Made by a program: the position numbers and the translations under genes. This document shows positions 25,386 through 31,723 of a stretch of DNA of 64,000 nucleotides, in pieces; within the stretch, counting starts at the first letter, position 1, and each line of letters starts with the position of its first letter. The stretch spans positions 62,001 through 126,000 of the forward strand of contig JADJYX010000022.1 in assembly GCA_016719535.1 (NCBI GenBank). Direction: 5' to 3'. This DNA comes from Rubrivivax sp. (GTDB lineage Bacteria > Pseudomonadota > Gammaproteobacteria > Burkholderiales > Burkholderiaceae_C). The notes beneath the pieces were generated by a model. The model saw only the letters and a list, made by a program, of their open reading frames with translations, ran no database searches and was not told the DNA's origin.

Positions 25386-26827
25386 TCAGACGCCCGCCGG
25401 ACTGCCATCCACCTGGTCGTCGGCCACGCCATCGAATGACGAGGTCGGCGCCCGTTCACCATGGCAGAAGCGAAATTTCCGGCCACTGCCACAGGAGCAG
25501 ACCTGGTAAGGGCCGTCGGCCGAGTCGCGCTGCGCCATCCAGGCCATCACGCCAAGCGCCGCACGCCTGCGTTGCAGCAGGTCGACCATGCACTGCATCG
25601 CAGGCTGTGCATGGGAGAAGAAGCGTGCATAACCCGGACAAAGATAATTCTGGTCCGCATCACCATCGGGCGAAGGGACAAACCGGTCCTTCGGGCAACC
25701 CCCATGGCACCATCGGAGCACCGCGCATTGCCGGCATTTCGCGGACAGGGATCCCCGCTTGTGTTGTCCGAACGCTTGCTGCCGCTCGCCTGCCACAAGC
25801 GCCAGCATATGGGTCCGGTGGATGTTGCCCAGCAGGTAGTTCGGCTCGACATAGTGGTCGCAGCAGTAAAGGTCCCCGTTGTACTCGAGCGCGGGCCCAT
25901 AACCGCACTCGGGAGCGTGGACACACAGTAGATGTCTGCCGAAGCAGGCCTCCAGCGCCACGTCGAATTGCTGCACGAACACTCGACCCACGTCGTTGCG
26001 GACCCATTCTTCGAACACATCCACCAGAAACTGTCCGTACTGGGCTGGGTCGACCGAACGCCGCGTGACAAGGTTGCCGCTTTGGGTATACAGCGGTCGC
26101 GTCTTCGTCGATGGCAGGTGCTGGTCCTGGTCGTCCGTCGACATCACTCGAGTGTCGATGCGCTCGACGATCGGAATGAACTGTATCCAGCGCGCGTCGA
26201 GTTCATCGCGCAGAAAACGGTAGACGGCGCGGCCGTGTTGCTGGTTGGCGGCGTGAACGGTGCAAAGGATGTTGAATTCGACGCCATGCTGGCGCAGGTG
26301 CCGCCAACCTTGCAACACGCGTGAGAACGTGCCGCGGCCAAGGCGGTCGACCCGGTAGTGGTCATGCAGCTGACGCGGCCCATCCACGCTGAGTCCGACC
26401 AGGAACCGATGCTGCTTGAAGAAGCGGCACCAGTCGTCGTCGAGCAGGGTGCCGTTGGTCTGGATGCTGTGTTCAACGATCTGGCCCGGCCGGCGGTGCC
26501 TTTCAACCAGTTCGACCGCGCGCTGGAAGAAAGCAAGTGGCATCAGCGTCGGCTCACCCCCTGCCATGCGACCTGTACTTTCGGTGCCTGGTGGGACTCC
26601 AGCAATTGGCGGATGTAGGTCTCCAGGGTGCCGTCCGACATGTGCTGGCGCTGGTCCGGGTACAGCGCCTCCTTGGACAGGAAGAAGCAGTAGCTGCAGT
26701 CGATATTGCAAGTCGACCCGCTGGGCTTGGCCAGCAGGTGAAAGGCGTGCGGTGCATCGGTTGGCCAGGCGCTGCCCGCAATGGCTGTCCGTTGGCTGGC
26801 TACGAAGAGGTTTGGGTCGAGTTGCAA
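25386..26827 (-). pseudogene. Radical-SAM anaerobic sulfatase-maturating enzyme, frameshifted
   Basis: Would convert the active-site Cys of sulfatases to formylglycine. From a TTG at 26827 the frame reads HLLAKPSGSTCNIDCSYCFF (radical-SAM CxxxCxxC) up to VQVAWQG, then ends within a few codons. The continuation GGEPTLMPLAFFQRAVELV is in another frame. The joint is a G run (plus strand C5 at 26557-26561); adding one base gives WQGGEPTLM, the family consensus. The rest is complete: SPASM-type cysteines (CVHAPECGYG; CRQCAVLRWCHGGCPKD) and a C-terminal SEC-C motif CSCGSGRKFRFCHG. Lesion, sequencing error and homopolymer slippage remain possible. The hairpin at 26842-26924 lies 15 bases upstream. 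Confidence 0.85.
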
Positions 26828-26841
26828 CTGAGGTCCGCAAA

Positions 26842-26924
26842 AGTGGTGTAAGTCTTTCGTCGAGGCAAGGCGCGCAGGGCAAAGCCCGAAGCGGCATGGC
26901 GCGCGGCGAAAGACTTACACCACT
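26842..26924. repeat. 83-base element with 18-base perfect terminal inverted repeats
   Basis: AGTGGTGTAAGTCTTTCG at 26842-26859 is repeated exactly as its reverse complement at 26907-26924. The 47 bases between are GC-rich and contain a second inverted pair (GCGCGC arms and GGCAAAGCC at the centre), so the whole can fold into a long hairpin. It resembles a miniature inverted-repeat element or an extragenic palindromic repeat. It sits just upstream of the maturase start and may have displaced its promoter or original start. Confidence 0.75.
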
Positions 26925-27274
26925 CCCTGGGATATCAACCAAGCGCGAACCGAATTGTCGGCGCAATCCGGGCGCGCTGCCGATGTGATTGACCCGCCGG
27001 TAAGCGGTCGGCCGCGAACGACGGAAGATGGCCGACTCCGGGTTCACAACAGTGCAAGTCCGATGTCGGCTGTCCGCCAGATGGCTGACGTTGAACCGCG
27101 CGACCAAGATGCGCGCTGAGGGCCCTGGGCTGCATGCCTGCATCAGCATTTCGGCGCCCTGAACCCATCGTCCGTGCGGTGAGTTCAGGTGCCGACACCT
27201 GCATTCAAGTGCCGCCTGCCACCACGGGGACTGCAGGGGGACTGGTGGAGAGATTTGCGCCACGCCCCTAGGCT
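26925..27274. other. Non-coding filler at the right end of the insert
   Basis: 350 bases between the hairpin element and the displaced mutS 5' fragment. Open frames run through it, but none shows a ribosome site, domain or recognisable composition. No transposase or integrase remnant could be identified. Confidence 0.55.
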
Positions 27275-27376
27275 CTATGCGGCCTGAAAAGTCACCCGTT
27301 GGTACTGGGCCATCATCGGCGTGTGCGCCGAGAGGTTGCCCTTGAGCAGCTCGGTGGCAGTGATGGGTGCGGGCAT
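27275..27376 (-). pseudogene. Displaced original 5' end of mutS
   Basis: The minus strand from an ATG at 27376 reads MPAPITATELLKGNLSAHTPMMAQY, a typical betaproteobacterial MutS N-terminus. It then continues QRVTFQAA and stops, instead of LRIKAEFPD as in the intact mutS. It has the same strand and order as expected if mutS once continued from here into 22138 and below. The breakpoint falls in or just after the HTPMMAQY codons. The 127 bases between this fragment and the LysR gene (27377-27503) probably hold the original mutS promoter. Confidence 0.82.
27302..27325 (-). repeat. Right near-repeat (att-like) in the mutS remnant
   Basis: These 24 bases (minus strand) encode HTPMMAQY of the displaced fragment and match 22139-22162 at 20 of 24 positions. 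Together they bracket the foreign segment in direct orientation. Confidence 0.7.
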
Positions 27377-27503
27377 GGCGGCCGCGATGGTAGGCCAGCG
27401 CGGCCGCATCACCGGCCAGCAGCTGGCGCCGGGCACCGCCAACCCTTGCGCTGCAGCCATCGACCTGGCCGACGCCCCCTCCCCCCCCCCGGCGGCGTCC
27501 CTT

Positions 27504-28439
27504 TCACGCCGGTGTGCGCTGACGAGGCCCCACCGCCAGCGCCTGCAGAAAGTCCCCCAGCCGCTGCGCGCCCACCGACTGCAGCGGCGGCGGCCGCCGC
27601 ACGATGACGAAGCGGCGCACCGCCCAGGGCTCGTCCAGCGGCACCAGCGCGAGCCGTCCGGCGCCGGCGTGCGGCGTGGCAGCCTCGCGCGGCAGGATGG
27701 CCAGGCCCAGGCCGGCGGCCGCCATGCGGCAGGCGGCATCCATCGACGACACCTGCACGCGATAGGCCATGGTGCGCCCGAGCAGGGCCGCCTGGCGGCG
27801 CAGCAGCTGGTCCATCAGCCCCCCGGGGGCCACGCCGATGGTGGGCTGGTCGAGCCCCGGCTCCAGCAGTTCGGCAAAGACCACGCGCGGCCGGCGGGCC
27901 AGCCGGTGGGCCGGCGTCACCGCCACGCACAGATGGTCGCGGTGGTAGGGCACGACGTGCAGTCCGGCCAGGTCGACGTGGTCCCACAGCACGCCGACAT
28001 CGGCCGCGCCCTGGTGCAGGCTGCGCACGATGTCGATGCTGACGCGCTCGTCCAGGCTGACAGTCAGCCCCGGGTGCGCGGCCAGGAAGCGGCCGATGTC
28101 CTCGGGCAGGCGTTCGGCCAGCACCGAGGGGCTGGCCAGCACGCGCACGCTGCCCTGCAGGCCGGCGGCAAAGGCGCCGACCTCGCCGCGCACGCGCTCC
28201 AGCGCCGACAGCACCTCGCGCGCACGCGCCAGCAGCGCCTCGCCCGCCGGCGTGGGCTCGACGCCGCGGCGGCGCCGGTGCAGCAGCGTCACCCCCAGCC
28301 CGGCCTCCAGCGCGCCGATGCGCTTGGACAGCGCCGAGGCCACCAGCGCCTCGCGCGCGGCGGCGCGGGCGATCGAGCCCTCTTCGCACACGGCGACGAA
28401 GTGGCGCAGCGTCAGCGGGTCGAGCGGGCGTGTGCTCAT
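27504..28439 (-). CDS. LysR-family transcriptional regulator
   Basis: 311 residues: N-terminal winged helix-turn-helix (LRHFVAVCEEGSIARAAAREALVASALSKRIGALE, about 10-45) followed by a type 2 periplasmic-binding-fold effector domain from about residue 90. Divergent from the lyase/CoA-transferase cluster with 84 bases between the starts, the classic LysR arrangement, so it probably controls that cluster and itself in response to the substrate or its CoA ester. ATG at 28439. The 3' end runs into a C10 homopolymer at 27481-27490. Confidence 0.92.
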   Translation of the reverse strand: MSTRPLDPLTLRHFVAVCEEGSIARAAAREALVASALSKRIGALEAGLGVTLLHRRRRGVEPTPAGEALLARAREVLSALERVRGEVGAFAAGLQGSVRVLASPSVLAERLPEDIGRFLAAHPGLTVSLDERVSIDIVRSLHQGAADVGVLWDHVDLAGLHVVPYHRDHLCVAVTPAHRLARRPRVVFAELLEPGLDQPTIGVAPGGLMDQLLRRQAALLGRTMAYRVQVSSMDAACRMAAAGLGLAILPREAATPHAGAGRLALVPLDEPWAVRRFVIVRRPPPLQSVGAQRLGDFLQALAVGPRQRTPA

Positions 28440-28460
28440 GGGGTCAGCCGTTACCGTTCG

Positions 28461-28509
28461 GAATGTCAGAGTTGAAATATCGGCATTCGTGTATTTTCTT
28501 CGGAATGCC
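28461..28509. promoter_or_regulatory. Three evenly spaced half-sites in the LysR-lyase intergenic region
   Basis: GAATGTC (28461-28467), GGCATTC (28482-28488) and GAATGCC (28503-28509) alternate in orientation, each start 21 bases from the next, i.e. two helical turns. The second and third form a perfect inverted repeat of 7-base arms around 14 bases. This fits a LysR tetramer recognition and activation site pair. A possible -35 for the lyase gene (TTGAAA at 28472-28477) lies between the half-sites. Confidence 0.6.
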
Positions 28510-28523
28510 TACAGTCCCGCCCC

Positions 28524-29465
28524 ATGACAAGCTTGCTGCCCGATCCCGCCGCGCCCGTCATCGTGCGCGAAGTCGGCCTGCGCGACGGCCTGCAGGCCAT
28601 CGCCCGCACGATGCCCACCGCCAACAAGCTCGACTGGCTGCGCGGCCTGCATGCCGCCGGCCTGCGCGAGATCGAGGTCGGCTCCTTCGTACCGGCGCGG
28701 CTGCTGCCGCAGCTGGCCGATACCGCCGAGCTGGTGGCCGCGGCCAAGGCGCTGCCGGGCCTCACCACCTCGGTGCTGGTGCCCAACCTCAAGGGCGCGC
28801 AGGCGGCGCTGGACAGCGGGGCCGACGCCATGCTGCTGCCGCTGTCGGCCAGCCACGCGCACAGCCTGGCCAACCTGCGCAGGACGCCCGACGAGGTGGT
28901 GGCCGAGATCGGCCGCATGCGCGCGCTGCGCGATGCCAGCGGCAGCCGCTGCCTGCTGGAGGTGGGCATGAGCACGGCCTTCGGCTGCACGATCCAGGGC
29001 GCCGTCGAGCCCGACGAGGTGCTGCGCCTGCTGCAGGCGGCGCTGGACGCCGGCGCCGACCGCGTCGGCCTGGCCGATACCGTGGGCTATGCCGACCCGC
29101 TGCAGGTGCGCAGGCTGTTCGAACGGGCCTTCGCGCGCGTCGGTGACCGGCTGGGCTGCGGGCATTTCCACGATACCCGCGGCCTCGGGCTGGCCAATGT
29201 CTTTGCCGCCTGGGAGGCGGGCGTGCGCCGCTTCGACGCCTGCCTGGGCGGCCTGGGCGGTTGCCCGCATGCGCCCGGCGCCAGCGGCAATGTCTCGACC
29301 GAGGACGTGGCCTACCTGTTTGCCAGCATGGGCGCACCCACCGGGCTGGACCTGGAGGCGCTGCTGGCGCTGCGCATGCGCCTGGCCGGCTGGCTGGACG
29401 GCGAACCACTGCACGGCAGCATCGCCCGCGCCGGGCTGCCGAAGACGATGAGGATGGCCGCATGA
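28524..29465 (+). CDS. HMG-CoA-lyase family enzyme (HMG-CoA or citramalyl-CoA lyase)
   Basis: Cleaves a 3-hydroxy-3-methyl-acyl-CoA to acetyl-CoA plus a keto acid. 313-residue TIM barrel with VREVGLRDGLQ (14-24; catalytic Arg, Asp), the metal-binding CGHFHDTRGLGLAN near 215, and GLGGCPHAPGASGN near 250, whose Cys is the active-site residue. The family includes HMG-CoA lyase (leucine breakdown) and (R)-citramalyl-CoA lyase. Absence of leucine-pathway genes and the presence of a CoA transferase and an aconitase-type gene favour the second, by inference. First gene of a cluster that overlaps the next by 4 bases. Confidence 0.85.
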   Translation: MTSLLPDPAAPVIVREVGLRDGLQAIARTMPTANKLDWLRGLHAAGLREIEVGSFVPARLLPQLADTAELVAAAKALPGLTTSVLVPNLKGAQAALDSGADAMLLPLSASHAHSLANLRRTPDEVVAEIGRMRALRDASGSRCLLEVGMSTAFGCTIQGAVEPDEVLRLLQAALDAGADRVGLADTVGYADPLQVRRLFERAFARVGDRLGCGHFHDTRGLGLANVFAAWEAGVRRFDACLGGLGGCPHAPGASGNVSTEDVAYLFASMGAPTGLDLEALLALRMRLAGWLDGEPLHGSIARAGLPKTMRMAA

Positions 29466-30709
29466 GCAACAACGTCACCGCCACCGCGCCCCAGCCCTCG
29501 GCGGACTTGCCGAACCCGGCAAGCGCACCCCAGCCGCTGGCCGGGCTGCGCGTGGTCGAGTTCACCCACATGGTGATGGGCCCCACCTGCGGCATGGTGC
29601 TGGCCGACCTGGGCGCCGAGGTCGTCAAGGTCGAGCCCATCGACGGCGAGGGCACGCGGCGGCTGCTGGGTGCCGGCGCGGGCTTCTTCCCGATGTTCAA
29701 CCGCAACAAGAAGAGCATCGCCATCGACCTGCGCCAGCCCGACGGTGCCGCGGTGGCGCGGCGGCTGGCGGCCAGCGCCGATGTGGTGGCCGAGAATTTC
29801 AAGCCCGGCGCCTTGCACAAATACGGCCTGGACTACGCCACGCTGGCGGCGCTGAACGACCGCCTCATCTACGTCAGCCACAAGGGCTTCCTGCCCGGCC
29901 CGTACGAGCACCGCACCGCGCTCGACGAGGTGGTGCAGATGATGGGCGGCCTGGCCTACATGACCGGGCGCCCGGGTGACCCGCTGCGTGCCGGCACCAG
30001 CGTCAACGACATCATGGGCGGGCTGTTCGGCGCCATCGGCGCCATGGGGGCACTGATCCAGCGCGGCATCAGCGGCCGCGGCATGGAGGTGCAGAGCGCG
30101 CTGTTCGAGAACAACGTCTTCCTGATGGGCCAGCACATGCTGCAGTACGCGATGACCGGCCGCCACCCGCAGCCCATGCCGGCGCGCGACAACCCCTGGG
30201 CCGTCTACGATGTCTTCACGGTGAAGGACGGCGAGCAGATCTTCCTGGCCGCGGTCAGCGACGCGCAGTGGCAGACCTTCTGCACCGTGCTCGGCTTCGA
30301 CGACCTGCACGCCGATGCGAGCCTGGCCACCAACAACGACCGCGTGCGCGCGCGCCCGCGGCTGCTGGCCACGCTGCGCGAGCGGCTGGCGGCCTTCGGC
30401 GCCGCCGAGCTGGCCGCGCGCTTCGAGCAGGCGGGCCTGCCCTTCGCCCCCATCCGCAAGCCCGAGGACCTGTACGACGACCCGCACCTGCGGGCCACCG
30501 GCGGCCTGGCCGACATGGTGCTGCCCGACGGCGACAAGGCCGGGCAGACGGTGAAGACCACCTTGTTCCCCGTGACCCTGGCCGGCGCCCGGCTGGGCGT
30601 GCGGCTGCAGCCGCCCCGGCTGGGTGAACATACACAGGCCCTGCTGGCCGGCCTGGGCTACGGGCCCGCCGAGATCGATGACTTCCGCAACCGGGCCGTG
30701 GTGGCCTGA
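29462..30709 (+). CDS. CaiB/BaiF (class III) CoA transferase
   Basis: Moves CoA from a donor such as succinyl-CoA to a carboxylic acid. 415 residues with PLAGLRVVEFTHMVMGPTCG (about 20-40), LADLGAEVVKVEP, NRNKKSIAIDL, and SVNDIMGGLFGAIGAM near 180, which contains the catalytic Asp of the formyl-CoA-transferase family. The start at 29462 forms an ATGA overlap with the lyase stop, so the pair is translationally coupled. By context it probably activates the acid that the upstream lyase then cleaves; citramalate or a similar methyl-branched hydroxy acid is my inference. Confidence 0.88.
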   Translation: MSNNVTATAPQPSADLPNPASAPQPLAGLRVVEFTHMVMGPTCGMVLADLGAEVVKVEPIDGEGTRRLLGAGAGFFPMFNRNKKSIAIDLRQPDGAAVARRLAASADVVAENFKPGALHKYGLDYATLAALNDRLIYVSHKGFLPGPYEHRTALDEVVQMMGGLAYMTGRPGDPLRAGTSVNDIMGGLFGAIGAMGALIQRGISGRGMEVQSALFENNVFLMGQHMLQYAMTGRHPQPMPARDNPWAVYDVFTVKDGEQIFLAAVSDAQWQTFCTVLGFDDLHADASLATNNDRVRARPRLLATLRERLAAFGAAELAARFEQAGLPFAPIRKPEDLYDDPHLRATGGLADMVLPDGDKAGQTVKTTLFPVTLAGARLGVRLQPPRLGEHTQALLAGLGYGPAEIDDFRNRAVVA

Positions 30710-30742
30710 CCCGTTGACACGCACGACACCAGGAGACGACCG

Positions 30743-31723
30743 ATGACACACGCCACCTTCCACCGCCGCACGCTGCTGGCCGCCGCCGGTGCCGCCGGCC
30801 TGGCCACGCTGGCCGGCCCGGCCGCCGCGCAGGCCGACAAGTCGGTGCGCTTCGTGCTGCCCAATGCCACCGGTTCGGGCGTGGATGCCATCACGCGCGC
30901 GGCGCAGCCGGCGCTGGCCAAGGCGCTGGGCCACCCGATCGTGGTCGACAACCAGCCCGGCGCCGGCGGCATCGTCGGCCTGCAGGCGCTGGCACGTTCG
31001 GCGCCCGACGGCTTCACGCTCAGCGTGGTGTCGAACAATGTCGTCATCTTCCCCAGCGTGCTCAAGAGCCTGCCCTTCGACATGCCGGGCGACTTCACGC
31101 CGATCGCGGTGATGGGCTATACGCCGGTGGTGCTGGTGGTCAATGCCAAGGTGCCGGCGTCGAACGCGAAGGAATTCGTCGCCCTGCTCAAGGAGCGCAA
31201 GGGCGAGATGAATTACGCCTCGGGCGGCAACGGCACCATCCTGCACCTGGCGGCGGAGATGTTTCTCGACGAGGCCGGCGTGAAGGCGCGCCACATCCCC
31301 TACAAGGGCGTGGGCCCGATGCTGACCGACCTCATCGGCGGCCAGGTCGAATTTGCCACCGCCGCGCTGCCCAGCGTGCAGGCGCACCTGAAGAGCGGCG
31401 CGCTCAAGGCCATCGGCGTGGCCACGTCGCAGCGTGTCGCGGCGGCGCCCGACATGCCCACCTTTGCCGAGCAGGGGCTGCCGGGCTATGTGGTCGAGGC
31501 CTGGTTTGCCGTGGTCGGGCCCAGGGGCCTGCCGGCGGGCGAGCAGCAGCGTGTGCACGGCGCCCTGGTGCAGGCCTTTGCCGACCCGGCGGTGAAGGAG
31601 ACGATGGCCAGGATGGGCAACGTCATCAACATCCAGGGGCCCGACAAGGCCGCGGCCTTCTTCCGCAGCGAACTGGCCAAATACGCGGCGCTGGTGAAGA
31701 AGGCGGGCGTCGAGGCGCAGTGA
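30743..31723 (+). CDS. Bug-family tripartite tricarboxylate transporter solute receptor
   Basis: Periplasmic substrate-binding protein of the Bug (TctC) family, very abundant in Burkholderiales. 326 residues: N-terminal HRRTLLAAAGAAGLATLAGPAAA, a signal peptide with a twin-arginine, followed by the Bug core (VRFVLPNATGSGVDAITRAA; VDNQPGAGGIVGLQALA; MNYASGGNGTILHLAAE; IPYKGVGPMLTDLIGG). AGGAG lies before the ATG. Membrane partners TctA/TctB are not in the window. Ligands of such receptors are usually carboxylates, which fits the neighbouring genes. Confidence 0.93.
   Translation: MTHATFHRRTLLAAAGAAGLATLAGPAAAQADKSVRFVLPNATGSGVDAITRAAQPALAKALGHPIVVDNQPGAGGIVGLQALARSAPDGFTLSVVSNNVVIFPSVLKSLPFDMPGDFTPIAVMGYTPVVLVVNAKVPASNAKEFVALLKERKGEMNYASGGNGTILHLAAEMFLDEAGVKARHIPYKGVGPMLTDLIGGQVEFATAALPSVQAHLKSGALKAIGVATSQRVAAAPDMPTFAEQGLPGYVVEAWFAVVGPRGLPAGEQQRVHGALVQAFADPAVKETMARMGNVINIQGPDKAAAFFRSELAKYAALVKKAGVEAQ

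Larger units (their letters stand above)
22139..27325. mobile_element. Foreign 5.2-kb segment inserted into the 5' end of mutS
   Basis: Between the intact mutS and a displaced fragment of its original 5' end lies about 5.2 kb of visibly lower-GC DNA. It carries a toxin-antitoxin pair, a sulfatase, a broken sulfatase maturase, an 83-base hairpin and non-coding filler. The boundaries are two 24-base near-repeats that encode HTPMMAQY, at 22139-22162 and 27302-27325 (20 of 24 bases identical; the 8 bases GCCATCAT are shared exactly). The insert supplies a new mutS start codon and N-terminus, as site-specific elements that target gene 5' ends do. No integrase or transposase is recognisable inside, so it may be a decayed element or an allele exchange. 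Confidence 0.75.

Noticed and set aside
25160..25492. Minus-strand open frame between maturase and sulfatase
   Set aside because: Overlaps the maturase 3' end, lacks a ribosome site and has no recognised domain, so it is only mentioned as a possible remnant.
22139..27325. Idea of a complete integrative element with its own integrase
   Set aside because: No tyrosine or serine recombinase or transposase could be read in either strand, so only an inserted segment is claimed.
27481..27490. Run of ten C between the LysR gene and the mutS remnant
   Set aside because: Outside any gene and likely a sequence-run effect; no function proposed.
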